A stretch of DNA of 64,000 nucleotides from Haemophilus parainfluenzae (GCF_014931275.1 NZ_CP063110.1:689501-753500); one strand, 5' to 3'; shown: positions 48,061 through 60,101, counted from the stretch's first letter. The notes: generated from the letters alone by a model not told the origin. Made by a program: numbers and translations.

Positions 48061-49011
48061 CTAAGCCTCAATTCCTTCAAATAACGCCGTACTTAAATAA
48101 CGTTCTGATGCAGAAGGTAAGATCACGACGATTAATTTATCTTGGAATTCTGGTAGTTTTGCTAAGCGGTCAGCCGCTGCCACAGCCGCACCAGAAGAAA
48201 TACCCGCAAGAATACCTTCTTCAGCCATTAAGCGACGAGCGGTCGCAATTGCAGTATCGCTATCTACAGTTTCCACGCGATCAATTAATGATAAATCTAA
48301 GTTTTTCGGAATGAAGCCAGCACCGATACCTTGAATTTTGTGTGGACCTGGTTTCACTTCTTGGCCAGCAAGGGTTTGACTGATAACAGGCGATTCTGTG
48401 GGTTCAACCGCTACAGAAGTAATTTTTTTACCGTGATCTAATTTGATTGCACGAGAAATACCGGTAATTGTACCGCCGGTACCCACACCTGCAACCACCA
48501 CATCGACTTTACCTTCCGTATCTTTCCAGATTTCTTCACCGGTAGTTTGACGGTGGATGTCTGGGTTAGCCGGGTTTTCAAATTGTTTTAGCATCACATA
48601 ATGATTTGGATTAGACGCCACAATTTCTTCTGCTTTAGCGATCGCACCTTTCATCCCTTTTGAGCCTTCAGTGAGCACAAGATTCACGCCTAAACCACGT
48701 AATAAACGTTTACGTTCAAGACTCATGGTTTCAGGCATGGTTAAGGTGATTTTGTAACCGCGCGCAGCTGCTACATAAGCTAAAGCAATACCGGTGTTAC
48801 CGCTGGTTGCATCTACAATTTCTTTACCCGCTGTTAAAATACCGTCTTTTTCCGCTTGCCAAATCATGTTGGCACCAATACGGCATTTCACGCTAAAGCT
48901 TGGGTTACGACCTTCAATTTTTACAACAACGTTACCATTGTGTCCGAAATGTTTTAAACGAACTAATGGCGTATTACCGATTGAGTATGAGTTATCTGCA
49001 TAAATTGTCAT
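48061..49011 (-). CDS. cysK: CysK, cysteine synthase A
   Basis: PLP enzyme that makes L-cysteine from O-acetylserine and sulfide. 316 residues. The PLP lysine is in the unusual-looking stretch [14 protein letters not shown] (SVKCR, residue about 42), as in other CysK proteins. The asparagine loop is [20 protein letters not shown] and the phosphate-binding loop is [13 protein letters not shown]. The C-terminal [10 protein letters not shown] also fits. Same strand as the ABC importer downstream and cysZ upstream; a cysteine supply cluster. Confidence 0.97.
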   Translation of the reverse strand: MTIYADNSYSIGNTPLVRLKHFGHNGNVVVKIEGRNPSFSVKCRIGANMIWQAEKDGILTAGKEIVDATSGNTGIALAYVAAARGYKITLTMPETMSLERKRLLRGLGVNLVLTEGSKGMKGAIAKAEEIVASNPNHYVMLKQFENPANPDIHRQTTGEEIWKDTEGKVDVVVAGVGTGGTITGISRAIKLDHGKKITSVAVEPTESPVISQTLAGQEVKPGPHKIQGIGAGFIPKNLDLSLIDRVETVDSDTAIATARRLMAEEGILAGISSGAAVAAADRLAKLPEFQDKLIVVILPSASERYLSTALFEGIEA

Positions 49012-49111
49012 CTTACTGTCCTTTTATATTTGGGAATTATTTGATGCAATAGTTATAACACCAGCTTTTAAATTCAAAAAATAGTTAATAGCTATATTTT
49101 ATAACTAAATG

Positions 49112-49960
49112 CTATTTATTCACGATGCTGTTTCCCGAAGGCTTAATTTCCGTACTTGTGGAGCGTGTCACAATTTGTGTTGAACCTGAAGTGCGGTCAA
49201 AATTCATATCAAATTTTAATTGTGAGCGATAATTTTCCACCCACATTACGGTCGCACCACAGACTGCAACGGGAATAACGACTAAATTCACAATCGGTAA
49301 TGCGGTACAAAGGGTGATTAATGCTCCAAATGTCAGGCTTTGTGTGCGTCTTTCGCCTAATGCATTTTTCATGATGCCAAAGGAAATCTTGTGGTTATCA
49401 AACGGATAGTCACAATATTGAATTGCCATCATCCAACAGGTAAATAAGAATGTCAGCACAGGAATAATGGTTTGTCCGATAACAGGGATAAAACTTAATA
49501 AGAACAAGCCTACAAATTTCGGTAAGCTGTACCATAGTTTTTGCCATTCACGATTTAGCATACGTGGCACATCTTTCATAATTTCGGCAAAACCATCATC
49601 GTTAACGGCTTCTCCAGTCAGCATTTTTTCAACTTTTTCTGCTAACAATCCATTAAACGGTGCGGCAATAAAGCCTGAAAGTGTTGTAAAGGCAAAATAG
49701 AAAAATAAGAGAATTGAGCCAATAGACAACACAAGCAAAATCACGCTTAAAAAGCTTAGCCAATCTGGAATAAAGCTCATCACCCAGTCAATCATCGTGG
49801 AGATTTGTGAAACGAATAGCCAGAATAAGCCTGTAAGTAGAACGACGTTAAGTAAAATTGGCATAATCACAAAACGGCGTAGGCCTTTTTGCGTAATAAA
49901 ATGCCAACCCATTACGAAATGATTGAAAGCAGATTTTATTTCATTTTGATCGATCATCAT
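49112..49960 (-). CDS. cysZ: CysZ, sulfate permease
   Basis: A 282-residue inner-membrane protein of the CysZ family, importing sulfate for cysteine synthesis. Several long hydrophobic segments (about residues 25-55, 65-100, 140-175 and 205-235). Family marks are [21 protein letters not shown] near the N-terminus, [15 protein letters not shown], and a central [10 protein letters not shown] second ATG one codon in (49957) is equally usable with RBS AAGGAA. The C-terminal tail ([14 protein letters not shown]) is polar and longer than in E. coli (253 residues). It is 100 bases upstream of cysK. Confidence 0.93.
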   Translation of the reverse strand: MMIDQNEIKSAFNHFVMGWHFITQKGLRRFVIMPILLNVVLLTGLFWLFVSQISTMIDWVMSFIPDWLSFLSVILLVLSIGSILLFFYFAFTTLSGFIAAPFNGLLAEKVEKMLTGEAVNDDGFAEIMKDVPRMLNREWQKLWYSLPKFVGLFLLSFIPVIGQTIIPVLTFLFTCWMMAIQYCDYPFDNHKISFGIMKNALGERRTQSLTFGALITLCTALPIVNLVVIPVAVCGATVMWVENYRSQLKFDMNFDRTSGSTQIVTRSTSTEIKPSGNSIVNK

Positions 49961-50127
49961 TGTTCCTTTAAATTGAAAAGTAAAAAATACAAAATATCAC
50001 AGAAAGACAATATTTTTTGAGAAAAATTCCATCTCATCCCTTTTAATCTCTTGTTTGCTTTCCTATTTTTTCACCTGTGGAAATGTGATAGGATTAGCAA
50101 AAATCATTGCGTTAAGGAGCAACAAAA

Positions 50128-51162
50128 ATGGACTTAAATACCATTTTGATTATTTTAGGGGTAATTGCTTTAATTGCCTTAGTGGTACACGGATTATGGT
50201 CAAATCGCCGTGAGAAATCAAAATATTTTAAAAGCGCGAACACATTTAACCGCACTTCTAAAAACGGTGAGGTCAATCCTTTTTCGCAAGCTGCTGATCC
50301 TAATGCGGATATTCGTTTAACACATCGTGCTCAAGCGGCGCAGCCTGTACAACAGCATGTTCAACCTAAAGTAGCACCGCAGGCGACAAGCCAACAGCAA
50401 TTTAATTTTGATGAGCAGCGCGTTCAAGTGGATGCGCGTCAAATAGAAAAAAGCGTGGACGATATTAAAATCTCCTTACCAAATCAGCCGGTTTATGAGA
50501 TGAATACAACGCAACCTGCTCCTGCGCCAAAAACTGAGCCAGTGGTTTATCCTGAAACGAATGTACAGCCGAAACCAAGTGTAGCAGAAATGACAATCGA
50601 AGAACTAGAAGCACAAAGCAATGATTTTGACGGTGTGAATTCTTCCTCGCCTGAACTGCGTGAGCAATTAGCTGAGATGTCATTAAATCCAACTCAAGAA
50701 CCTGTTCATGAGAACGTGCATTTTAACTACCACGAACCGGTAGAGGTTGAAAAACCAAAACAAACCACGGGTTTTGTTCAACTTTATGTGATTTCAAATC
50801 AAAATCGTGAATTCTATGGTCCACAATTATCTCAATCTTTAGAAAACCTCGGTTTCATTTTTGGCGAGCGTCAAATGTATCACCGCCATTTTGATTTAAG
50901 TGTGGCAAGCCCGGTGTTATTTAGCGTGGCAAACATTGAACAACCAGGTACGTTTGATTATTACAATATGGCCGAGTTTTCAACCATGGGTGTAGTGCTC
51001 TTTATGCAGTTGCCATCTCCAGGTAATAATTTGGCTAACTTACGTATGATGATTCGCGCAGCGAAAACCATCGCAGAAGATTTAGGTGGTGTGGTATTGA
51101 CTGATCAGCAAGAGATTTTTGATGATGTAGCTGAGCAAGATTATTTATCTCGCATCGCATAA
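50128..51162 (+). CDS. zipA: ZipA, FtsZ-anchoring cell division protein
   Basis: Inner-membrane division protein tethering FtsZ. 344 residues. An N-terminal transmembrane helix (MDLNTILIILGVIALIALVVHGLW, residues 1-24) is followed by a charged patch, a Pro/Gln/Val-rich disordered linker (about 60-215), and the C-terminal ZipA domain (about 215-344) that binds the FtsZ tail (FVQLYVISNQNREFYGPQL; FDYYNMAEFSTMGVVLFMQL). RBS AAGGAG. Immediately upstream of ligA, as in related genomes. Confidence 0.96.
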   Translation: MDLNTILIILGVIALIALVVHGLWSNRREKSKYFKSANTFNRTSKNGEVNPFSQAADPNADIRLTHRAQAAQPVQQHVQPKVAPQATSQQQFNFDEQRVQVDARQIEKSVDDIKISLPNQPVYEMNTTQPAPAPKTEPVVYPETNVQPKPSVAEMTIEELEAQSNDFDGVNSSSPELREQLAEMSLNPTQEPVHENVHFNYHEPVEVEKPKQTTGFVQLYVISNQNREFYGPQLSQSLENLGFIFGERQMYHRHFDLSVASPVLFSVANIEQPGTFDYYNMAEFSTMGVVLFMQLPSPGNNLANLRMMIRAAKTIAEDLGGVVLTDQQEIFDDVAEQDYLSRIA

Positions 51163-53247
<2,085 letters not shown>

Positions 53248-53278
53248 CCGTCTCAATCGAAAAAAAAACTAAAAAAAT

Positions 53279-53316
53279 GACCGCACTTCATCTCATCTCA
53301 AGATTAAGTGCGGTTT
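53279..53316. repeat. Inverted uptake-sequence pair after ligA
   Basis: GACCGCACTT (53279-53288) and AAGTGCGGTT (53306-53315), in the opposite order to the other dyads (arms open outward). It can form a stem between two converging genes, but T runs are weak. Confidence 0.65.
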
Positions 53317-53349
53317 AACTTTTCTTCTTAATAAACGATAGCGGACATT

Positions 53350-53913
53350 TTAAGCTCTTAATTTACTGGCTCCGCGTTCCAGTTGTTTTGCCAAGCATTC
53401 TTTTGAAGCAATAATCTGTTTACCAAAACGTTTATATAAACGTTGTTTTAATTTTGCCAACCCTTTCACTTTAGCACTTTTTTCTGCCCCAAATAACTGC
53501 TTAATATGGAGTGTCACCTGACCAATCTCTTGTAAGGCTATACCTGTTTTGGCTTTTAATTCGTTTAATTGGAACGTGATTTTTTCCTGTACATGCTGTT
53601 CCAATCGTTGCGTTAATTCTGTCGTATCGGCGGTTTCATTTTGACACAACTGTTCAAATTCGGCGATTTCTGTACTGAAATCTAGCTGTAACCCTTGTTC
53701 CAGTTCAATTAATACTGCCGTGCCGTATTCCAATTGTGATGTTAATTGCTGTTGGCTTTGAACTAATTGATTTTGAATGGCTTCACTTTGCTCAATACAT
53801 TCATTTAATGACTGTTTCATTTCTGTTTGTTGCTGCATGGCAGAGGCTTTTATTGAATAAATTCGTTGTTGAATTTGCTGCATAAGATCTGACATTGTTT
53901 GTACGTTTTCCAT
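53350..53913 (-). CDS. Coiled-coil hypothetical protein
   Basis: A 187-residue soluble protein starting at ATG 53913 (MENVQTMSDLMQQIQQRIYS), with AAGGAGAAG as RBS; an upstream in-frame ATG at 53943 would overlap an uptake sequence. Almost wholly helical and Gln/Glu/Leu-rich, with heptad-like spacing over about residues 5-140 (KQSLNECIEQSEAIQNQLVQ; TELTQRLEQHVQEKITFQLN), ending in a basic tail (LKQRLYKRFGKQIIASK). It resembles phasin-like or structural coiled-coil proteins, but I recognise no family. It is 57 bases downstream of the BOF-fold gene on the same strand. Confidence 0.6.
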   Translation of the reverse strand: MENVQTMSDLMQQIQQRIYSIKASAMQQQTEMKQSLNECIEQSEAIQNQLVQSQQQLTSQLEYGTAVLIELEQGLQLDFSTEIAEFEQLCQNETADTTELTQRLEQHVQEKITFQLNELKAKTGIALQEIGQVTLHIKQLFGAEKSAKVKGLAKLKQRLYKRFGKQIIASKECLAKQLERGASKLRA

Positions 53914-53935
53914 TTTCTTCTCCTTTGGGATTTTT

Positions 53936-53960
53936 AACCGCACTTAAGAAAAGTGCGGTC
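53936..53960 (-). terminator. Inverted uptake-sequence pair after BOF gene
   Basis: ACCGCACTT (53937-53945) and AAGTGCGGT (53951-53959) form a stem with a 5-base loop. On the minus strand a T-rich stretch follows, so it may terminate or reduce transcription from the BOF gene. Confidence 0.6.
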
Positions 53961-53970
53961 ATTTTGTTAC

Positions 53971-54357
53971 TTATTTTTTGATGATTTGTTTTACATCCAC
54001 TTCTGTTTTATTCCATTCTTTATCGACTTTACCGATAATTTGAATGTTATCTTGAGGTGCTATCGTTTCACCATTCCATGCTTTTTTGCTGACTTCAATT
54101 TGAATTTCTTTTCCACTTGCGTCTTTAAATAAGAAATCCTTTTTACCAATTTGTTTTACAATTTGTCCGTCTAAACGAACTGGAGTGTCATCATTGGCAT
54201 TTAATGCATCATCAACGGTTTTTACAATAACACTTTCATCGACAAAACCTTGTTGGGTGTTGTGCTTGTGACCATCATTAAATCCTTGTGCTATTGCGGT
54301 GTTATATACGGCAACAGAAGATAATGCGATAGCTGCAACAGTAAGTAATTTTTTCAT
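53971..54357 (-). CDS. BOF-family (YgiW/YdeI) periplasmic OB-fold protein
   Basis: A 128-residue exported protein with a signal peptide (cut after AIAQG region, VYNTAIA). The mature part is a bacterial OB-fold (BOF) domain: VDDALNANDDTPVRLDGQIVKQIGKKDFLFKDASG (residues 50-84), then DNIQIIGKVDKEWNKTEVDVKQI. In enteric bacteria YgiW and YdeI aid tolerance of peroxide, acid or cationic peptides; the ligand is unsettled. Upstream is an AT-rich leader of about 200 bases with no clear operator. It is followed by the coiled-coil gene. Confidence 0.85.
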   Translation of the reverse strand: MKKLLTVAAIALSSVAVYNTAIAQGFNDGHKHNTQQGFVDESVIVKTVDDALNANDDTPVRLDGQIVKQIGKKDFLFKDASGKEIQIEVSKKAWNGETIAPQDNIQIIGKVDKEWNKTEVDVKQIIKK

Positions 54358-54570
54358 AGTTTGTTCTCCTAAATAAGATAATCATAAAGTAAGTTGAAAG
54401 CTTTGCTTTCAGATGTATTAAATCATTCAAATCTTAATCTTTTCTTAAGTGATTAACATTTTTCAGATTTATTTATCGATTGGATTGTTTGCCTTTCGAT
54501 GAGTGTATTTAAACAAGAGAATCTTAAGGAAAGATTAAGAGAGGTAAAAAAATGAAAATTTTTTGAAAAT

Positions 54571-54595
54571 AAAAAAATAGGGCGTTTAAGCCCTA
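54571..54595 (-). terminator. tyrP terminator
   Basis: On the minus strand TAGGGC (from 54595) pairs with GCCCTA (ending 54578) around a 6-base loop, followed by seven T residues. It closes the tsaD-small gene-tdk-tyrP group. Nothing else was found in 54358-54570 except the AT-rich BOF leader. Confidence 0.8.
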
Positions 54596-54632
54596 CTTTT
54601 ATGAGAAAAATGCCTTGGAAATCTACCGCACT

Positions 54633-55853
54633 TTAGCCTGCTACTGCAGGTAAATAGCCTGCTTGAATTAAGAATGGCACGATCATAATCGCTACACCAA
54701 TAACTAATGCAATCACTAAAGTCACATTACCACCGATTACACGATAAGGCAGATTTGGATTTGCTTGACGTGTTTTCCATGCTAGTCCAATAGGTAAAAT
54801 CAAGCAGTAGAACGCACAGAGTAAACCCGCATAGCTTAATGCAGCGATAAAGCCTTCAGGATAATACAAGGCAAATGCAAGTGGTGGCGTAAAGGCTGCA
54901 ATGGTAAGCGTTAAACGGTTGTGTGGCAATTTGTAACGTTTAAATAAATCGCCTAAACCTTCAAACACGCCTAGCATCACACCGAGGAAAGAGGTGATTA
55001 ATGCAAGTGCAGAGAACACACGCACGATTTCGCCCATGATGTGGGAGTTGGTGATTTGACGTGTGGCATTGACTAAACCGTTAAGTGTTGGATCTGCTTG
55101 GAGCAATTGCACAAATTCATTTTGACTTAATACACCGTGAGTCGCTAATTGCCATACCAAATAAGCCACAAGAGGAATGGCTGTACCGATTAAAATGGCT
55201 TTACGGAATTGAGTGACACTACCATCTAAATAGCTATTCACGCTACCCATGATGATGTGGAAGCCAAAAGAGGTAAAGAAGATAGGTGCCGCAGAGATCA
55301 CGAAAGCATAATCTAAAGGCAAGGCCATCAGGTTATCGACAGACACTTTTGGTAACATCATAAATAAAACAAAAGCAAAGGCGATTAATTTGCCGATAAA
55401 CAGAATACGAGTGGCGCCATCAACGCCTTTTGTACCCACAACCACAAAGGCACCGAGTACGACAGTAAATAAAATGATTGAAAGTTCGGAGGAAAGACTT
55501 TCAAAGCCAAAAGCCGTTGGTAAGCCTGATAATAGTGAGCCGCCCCCGGTGATGTAGGCCGCAGAAAGGGCGTAAAGTAAAATGAGCAAGCTAAAAGTGG
55601 CTAAGACACGCCCTGTGATGCCGAAGTATTTTTCAGCGAGAGTCGCTACGCCATCATTCAGGCGATCGGCTGTTTGATACACTTCAACAAAAAGTAAACC
55701 GCTGTAAACCAAAAGCGCCCATAAGCCGACTAGTAATAAAACGGTATAACCAAAACCAATTCCGGCAGAGGTTAATGGCATCGCGAGCATCCCGGCTCCG
55801 ATGGTCGTGCCTGCAATGATTAAGGCACTGCCGAATGTTTTGTTCTTTAGCAT
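54633..55853 (-). CDS. tyrP: Aromatic amino-acid permease (TyrP-like)
   Basis: A 406-residue inner-membrane carrier of the hydroxy/aromatic amino-acid permease (HAAAP) family; E. coli relatives are TyrP, Mtr and TnaB. About eleven hydrophobic segments. The family motif at the first helix is visible (GSALIIAGTTIGAGMLAMPL), with ITGGGSLLSGL and IFFTSFGFHIIMGSVNSYLDG later. Tyrosine specificity is inferred from the neighbouring gene order (tyrP next to tdk in H. influenzae). RBS GGAGGAC. Uptake sequences lie on both sides. Confidence 0.88.
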   Translation of the reverse strand: MLKNKTFGSALIIAGTTIGAGMLAMPLTSAGIGFGYTVLLLVGLWALLVYSGLLFVEVYQTADRLNDGVATLAEKYFGITGRVLATFSLLILLYALSAAYITGGGSLLSGLPTAFGFESLSSELSIILFTVVLGAFVVVGTKGVDGATRILFIGKLIAFAFVLFMMLPKVSVDNLMALPLDYAFVISAAPIFFTSFGFHIIMGSVNSYLDGSVTQFRKAILIGTAIPLVAYLVWQLATHGVLSQNEFVQLLQADPTLNGLVNATRQITNSHIMGEIVRVFSALALITSFLGVMLGVFEGLGDLFKRYKLPHNRLTLTIAAFTPPLAFALYYPEGFIAALSYAGLLCAFYCLILPIGLAWKTRQANPNLPYRVIGGNVTLVIALVIGVAIMIVPFLIQAGYLPAVAG

Positions 55854-55889
55854 AAAATTGTCCTCCGAGTATAAAATTGAAAAATGAGG

Positions 55890-56471
55890 TTAAAGCTGAC
55901 CGCACTTTTCTTTGTAATGATAGCGGCAAACCGAAAGATAAGAGTCATTTCCACCAATTTGGATTTGTTCCCCTTCCTTAATGACTTCACCTTGTTCATT
56001 TAAACGCAAAACGAAATTGGCTTTACGCCCACAATAACAGATTGTTTTTAATTCTTCTAGTTGATCTGCCCAAGCAAGTAAATACTTACTGCCTTCAAAT
56101 AGCTCTGCTTGGAAGTCGGTGCGTAAGCCATAACAAAGCACTGGAATCTTCAGTTTATCTACGACATCGCTTAGCTGATACACTTGTTGTTTCGTTAAAA
56201 ACTGGGCTTCGTCAACCAAAACACAATGAATGTTTTCTTGTTGTAAACGTTGACTCACTTCGGCAAAAAGGTCACTCGTCGATGTAAATAAATTCGCGTC
56301 TTCGTGAATACCAATACGTGACGTGACTTTGCCTGCGCCAAAACGATCATCAATCGCTGCCGTATAAACCATGGTGTTCATATTGCGTTCACGATAGTTA
56401 TAGGAAGACTGTAACAATGTGGTTGATTTACCCGCATTCATCGTAGAGTAGTAAAAATAGAGTTTTGCCAT
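55890..56471 (-). CDS. tdk: Tdk, thymidine kinase
   Basis: Type II thymidine kinase of the salvage pathway, 193 residues. The P-loop is [17 protein letters not shown] near the N-terminus, the DEAQF motif is [14 protein letters not shown] (near residue 87), and a zinc-binding cysteine set is seen in CYCGRKANF and [11 protein letters not shown]. Translationally coupled to the upstream small membrane protein gene (TAATG overlap). An uptake sequence overlaps its 3' end near 55900. Confidence 0.96.
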   Translation of the reverse strand: MAKLYFYYSTMNAGKSTTLLQSSYNYRERNMNTMVYTAAIDDRFGAGKVTSRIGIHEDANLFTSTSDLFAEVSQRLQQENIHCVLVDEAQFLTKQQVYQLSDVVDKLKIPVLCYGLRTDFQAELFEGSKYLLAWADQLEELKTICYCGRKANFVLRLNEQGEVIKEGEQIQIGGNDSYLSVCRYHYKEKCGQL

Positions 56472-56707
56472 TATTTAATCACCCATTTCCAGAAATAATA
56501 GGCAATGAATCCTGCAACAGGTGGACAGGCTGCGAGCATAAATGTCCCGTAAGTGGCACCGCCGCCCACCATTTTTCCTGCTTCAGCAAGAGCATCAACA
56601 ATATCACTGCTTGGCGTGGTAAAAATCCATGCACCAATAATCGCAAGCACTAAAAAACAAGCAATACCAGCTGCACGCATGGCTCTCACTTTAATTATAT
56701 TTTCCAT
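56471..56707 (-). CDS. Small two-helix membrane protein between tsaD and tdk
   Basis: A 78-residue protein with two hydrophobic segments (about residues 11-31, [18 protein letters not shown], and 49-74, [22 protein letters not shown]). A polar, Gly-rich turn lies between them ([18 protein letters not shown]). It begins 9 bases after tsaD with RBS AAGGAAA and its stop overlaps the tdk start, so it is clearly translated in this operon. I recognise no family and can give no function; it is probably an inner-membrane protein. Confidence 0.75.
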   Translation of the reverse strand: MENIIKVRAMRAAGIACFLVLAIIGAWIFTTPSSDIVDALAEAGKMVGGGATYGTFMLAACPPVAGFIAYYFWKWVIK

Positions 56708-56716
56708 ATTTTTTCC

Positions 56717-57745
56717 TTAAATTGCAGGGAGTTCGGCCATCGCCCAACGTGGTTTTACATCAATCGCGAGATCGCTATGCTGACCTTGTTTTAAGCGTAA
56801 AAAGCCCGTATAGGCAATCATGGCGCCATTATCAGTACAAAATTGAGGTTGCGGATAAAATACTTCTCCACCGAGATTTTTCATCATGGTGCCAAGGGTT
56901 TCACGTAATTTTTTGTTTGCACTCACCCCACCAGCAATCACTAAGCGTTTGTAGCCCGTTTCTTTTAAGGCGCGTTTACATTTAATTGCAAGTGTGTCGA
57001 CGACAGAATCTTGGAAGGCAAAGGCGATATCCGCTTTGGTTTGTTCAGTTAATTCGCCTTCTTGTTTGATCGCTTGATTAATCGTATTAGCCGCTGATGT
57101 TTTTAAACCTGAAAAGCTAAAATCAAGACCAGGTCGATCCGTCATTGGTCGAGGGAACACAAAGCGATCTTTTGATCCTTTTTCGGCTAAACGTGAAAGT
57201 GCCGCACCGCCAGGATAATCTAACCCTAATAATTTCGCGGTTTTATCAAAGGCCTCGCCTGCCGCATCGTCAATGGATTCGCCAATGACTTCATATTTTC
57301 CTACGCCATCAACACGCACTAATTGGGTGTGTCCACCTGAAACTAAGAGAGCAATAAATGGAAAGTGCGGTCGATTTTCATCAAGCATTGGCGCAAGTAG
57401 ATGGCCTTCCATGTGATGTATGCCAATAGCGGGCACATTCCAGGCATAAGCCAGTGAACGCGCGATCGTTGCGCCGACTAATAATGCGCCGACTAAACCA
57501 GGACCACTTGTATAGGCGATACCATCAATTTGATCAGCAGTTAAATTGGCTTCTTCTAATGCGGCTTTAATCAATGGCGCCGTTTTACGAATGTGATCGC
57601 GGGAAGCTAGCTCTGGTACCACACCGCCGTAATCCGCATGTAAGGCAATTTGCGTGTAAAGCTGATTGGCAATTAGGCCTTTATCTTCATCATAAATCGC
57701 GACACCTGTTTCATCACAGGAGGTTTCGATTCCTAAAATACGCAT
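56717..57745 (-). CDS. tsaD: TsaD, tRNA N6-threonylcarbamoyladenosine synthase catalytic subunit
   Basis: With TsaB and TsaE it transfers the threonylcarbamoyl group to A37 of ANN-decoding tRNAs. 342 residues, close to E. coli (337). Marks: [19 protein letters not shown], the metal-binding [20 protein letters not shown], and [13 protein letters not shown]. Divergent from rpsU across 218 bases, the conserved tsaD/rpsU-dnaG-rpoD layout. Leads a minus-strand operon with a small membrane protein, tdk and tyrP. Confidence 0.98.
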   Translation of the reverse strand: MRILGIETSCDETGVAIYDEDKGLIANQLYTQIALHADYGGVVPELASRDHIRKTAPLIKAALEEANLTADQIDGIAYTSGPGLVGALLVGATIARSLAYAWNVPAIGIHHMEGHLLAPMLDENRPHFPFIALLVSGGHTQLVRVDGVGKYEVIGESIDDAAGEAFDKTAKLLGLDYPGGAALSRLAEKGSKDRFVFPRPMTDRPGLDFSFSGLKTSAANTINQAIKQEGELTEQTKADIAFAFQDSVVDTLAIKCKRALKETGYKRLVIAGGVSANKKLRETLGTMMKNLGGEVFYPQPQFCTDNGAMIAYTGFLRLKQGQHSDLAIDVKPRWAMAELPAI

Positions 57746-57847
57746 TTTCTTCTCATTTTATTAAAAAAATTGGCAAAGATTTTACCTTGTTTAGCCCGCT
57801 TAAACCAGTTCAAACGCCAAATTTTCAGCAAATAGGCGATCTTTCCT

Positions 57848-57876
57848 TTGCTTTTGCAGGGAAGATCGATTAGAAT
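57848..57876 (+). promoter_or_regulatory. Putative rpsU promoter
   Basis: TTGCTT (57848-57853) and TAGAAT (57871-57876) with 17-base spacing. Predicted transcription start near 57884 gives an 80-base leader that holds a small hairpin (TGCCG 57895-57899 with CGGCA 57906-57910). Confidence 0.5.
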
Positions 57877-57963
57877 TGCGTCCTTTATTGAATTTGCCGT
57901 TCATTCGGCAGTAATAAAAATTTAAAATTGCAATTAAATTAAACTCATTGAGGTGATTGGCTT

Positions 57964-58179
57964 ATGCCTGTAATTAAAGTACGTGAAAACGAATCATTCG
58001 ACGTAGCTTTACGTCGTTTCAAACGCTCTTGCGAAAAAGCTGGTATTTTAGCAGAAGTTCGCGCTCGTGAATTCTATGAAAAACCAACTACAATCCGTAA
58101 ACGTGAAAAAGCAACGCTTGCTAAACGTCACGCTAAACGTAACGCTCGCGAAAACGCGCGCAATACCCGTTTATACTAA
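57964..58179 (+). CDS. rpsU: Ribosomal protein bS21
   Basis: Small basic 30S subunit protein of 71 residues, the same as E. coli S21. [20 protein letters not shown] and the Arg/Lys/Ala-rich end [19 protein letters not shown] are diagnostic. First gene of the macromolecular synthesis operon rpsU-dnaG-rpoD. A hairpin after it probably lets more bS21 than primase be made. RBS is GAGGTG. Confidence 0.98.
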   Translation: MPVIKVRENESFDVALRRFKRSCEKAGILAEVRAREFYEKPTTIRKREKATLAKRHAKRNARENARNTRLY

Positions 58180-58209
58180 TTTGTAGTATTTTCTAACTCG
58201 AGTTAAGAC

Positions 58210-58241
58210 AAACCGTGAAACCTTTTGGGTATCACGGTTTT
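58210..58241 (+). terminator. Attenuating hairpin between rpsU and dnaG
   Basis: AAACCGTGA (58210-58218) pairs perfectly with TCACGGTTT (58232-58240), with an extra inner CC/GG pairing. The T run is short, so it should be leaky, matching the terminator known between rpsU and dnaG in E. coli. Confidence 0.75.
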
Positions 58242-58316
58242 GTTGCTTTAAACTCATCGAAAAAAAGTCACGCAAAATCAACCGCACTTTCGCATCGTAT
58301 TCAAGGAGGCAAGGCA

Positions 58317-60101
58317 ATGAAAGGCTCAATTCCACGCCAATTTATTGATGATCTGCTCACAAAATCGAATATTGTCGATGTGATTAATGCACGCGTGAAA
58401 CTCAAAAAAGCGGGACGAGATTATCAAGCTTGCTGTCCGTTTCATCACGAAAAAACACCCTCCTTCACAGTAAGTGAAAAAAAACAATTCTATTATTGCT
58501 TTGGTTGTGGCGCGAAAGGCAATGCGATTTCATTTTTAATGGATTATGACAAATTAGAATTTGTTGAAGCCGTTGAAGAACTTGCTGCTTCGGCTGGGCT
58601 TGAAGTGCCTTATGAAAAACGCCCAAACCAATTTGGCAATAAACCGGATGTGAGCTATCAGACAAAACGTAATTTATACGATTTGATGCAAGAAATTGCG
58701 TCATTTTATCAAGCGCAACTTCCGCTAAATATTCCTGCTCAAAGCTATCTTCAGCAACGTGGTTTATCGCCAGAAATTATTGCTCGTTTTCAAATTGGTT
58801 ATGTACCTAATGCGATGGATACGGTGTTGCGTCAATTCGGCAAAAATCGAGAAGAACAGAAAAAGTTGCTTGATTTAGGTATGCTTTCTCGAAACGATCG
58901 TGGCAATGTGTACGATAAATTCCGTAATCGTATTATGTTTCCAATTCGGGATAAGCGTGGTCGAACAGTCGCCTTTGGTGGACGTGTTTTAACGGATGAA
59001 AAACCTAAGTATTTGAACTCCCCCGAAACCATTACGTACCATAAAGGCAATGAACTTTATGGCTTGTATGAAGCCTTACAAATCAATGATGAACCAGAAA
59101 AATTACTGGTGGTTGAAGGCTACATGGATGTGGTGGCATTAGCGCAATTTGGTGTGAATTATGCGGTGGCTTCTCTTGGTACATCGACGACTTCGGAGCA
59201 AATTCAATTATTGTTCCGTTCAACAGAGCAAGTCATTTGCTGCTACGATGGCGATAGAGCAGGGCGTGATGCCGCTTGGCGCGCACTTGAAAACGCTTTG
59301 CCTTATCTGGAAGATGGACGACAAATCAAGTTTATTTTCCTACCAGATGGAGAAGACCCGGATACTTATATTCGTCAATATGGTAAAGAAAAGTTTGAAG
59401 AATATATTGATCAAGCCCAGTCTCTCACAGAATTTTTATTTGCGCATTTAAGTCCACAGGTGGATTTTTCGACACAAGAAGGGCGAGGCAAATTAGTCGC
59501 ACTCGCGGCGCCTTTAATTCGTCAAATCCCTGGTGATATGCTTCGTCTTTCATTGCGGAATATGTTGGCGCAAAAGCTTGGGATCTTTGATCAATCACAG
59601 CTTGAAAGCTTAATACCAAATCAAATAGATAAGGCTGAACCCAAACCTAAAACGCCACAAAAAACCATTAAGAAAACACCAATGCGTGTGGTGATTTCGC
59701 TGTTATTACAGAATTCACAGTTAGTAAATCGCATTTCGGATGTGGGTTTACAAGCCTTAAAGCATGAGGCCGGTTACGAATTGCTCGAAAAATTGACCGC
59801 ACTTTGCCGTGAACGAGAAGGCATTACAACAGGGCAAATTTTAGAATATTTTCGTGATACAGAATTCAGTAAGCCCCTTGAAATATTAGCCTCTTGGGAT
59901 CATCTATTAGATGACTTAGAAATCATTAATGCATTCTCTCAAAACTATCGTCGATTGAATATTCAAGCGATTGAGCGTGACATTGAAATGCTGATTGCAA
60001 AAGAAAGGGCGGAAGGATTAACTGATCAAGAGCGAGCAATTTTAGTGAATTTGCTCAAGGGAAAAGAAGAGCAGAAAAAACAGTTAGTTAATCCGTCATA
60101 A
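58317..60101 (+). CDS. dnaG: DnaG, DNA primase
   Basis: Makes RNA primers for replication. 594 residues from ATG 58317 (MKGSIPRQFIDDLLTKSNIV) with a strong AAGGAGG RBS; an in-frame ATG at 58215 lies in the rpsU hairpin and is rejected. The N-terminal CHC2 zinc finger (CCPFHHEKTPSFTVSEKKQF, then YYCFGCGAKGN), the TOPRIM core (VVEGYMDVVALAQFGV; CCYDGDRAGRDAAWRALEN) near residues 260-340, and a C-terminal DnaB-binding helical domain are visible. An uptake sequence lies near 59797. Second gene of the rpsU-dnaG-rpoD operon. Confidence 0.98.
   Translation: MKGSIPRQFIDDLLTKSNIVDVINARVKLKKAGRDYQACCPFHHEKTPSFTVSEKKQFYYCFGCGAKGNAISFLMDYDKLEFVEAVEELAASAGLEVPYEKRPNQFGNKPDVSYQTKRNLYDLMQEIASFYQAQLPLNIPAQSYLQQRGLSPEIIARFQIGYVPNAMDTVLRQFGKNREEQKKLLDLGMLSRNDRGNVYDKFRNRIMFPIRDKRGRTVAFGGRVLTDEKPKYLNSPETITYHKGNELYGLYEALQINDEPEKLLVVEGYMDVVALAQFGVNYAVASLGTSTTSEQIQLLFRSTEQVICCYDGDRAGRDAAWRALENALPYLEDGRQIKFIFLPDGEDPDTYIRQYGKEKFEEYIDQAQSLTEFLFAHLSPQVDFSTQEGRGKLVALAAPLIRQIPGDMLRLSLRNMLAQKLGIFDQSQLESLIPNQIDKAEPKPKTPQKTIKKTPMRVVISLLLQNSQLVNRISDVGLQALKHEAGYELLEKLTALCREREGITTGQILEYFRDTEFSKPLEILASWDHLLDDLEIINAFSQNYRRLNIQAIERDIEMLIAKERAEGLTDQERAILVNLLKGKEEQKKQLVNPS

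Noticed and set aside
58215..58316. N-terminal extension of DnaG
   Set aside because: It overlaps the hairpin after rpsU and an uptake sequence; ATG 58317 has an AAGGAGG ribosome binding site.
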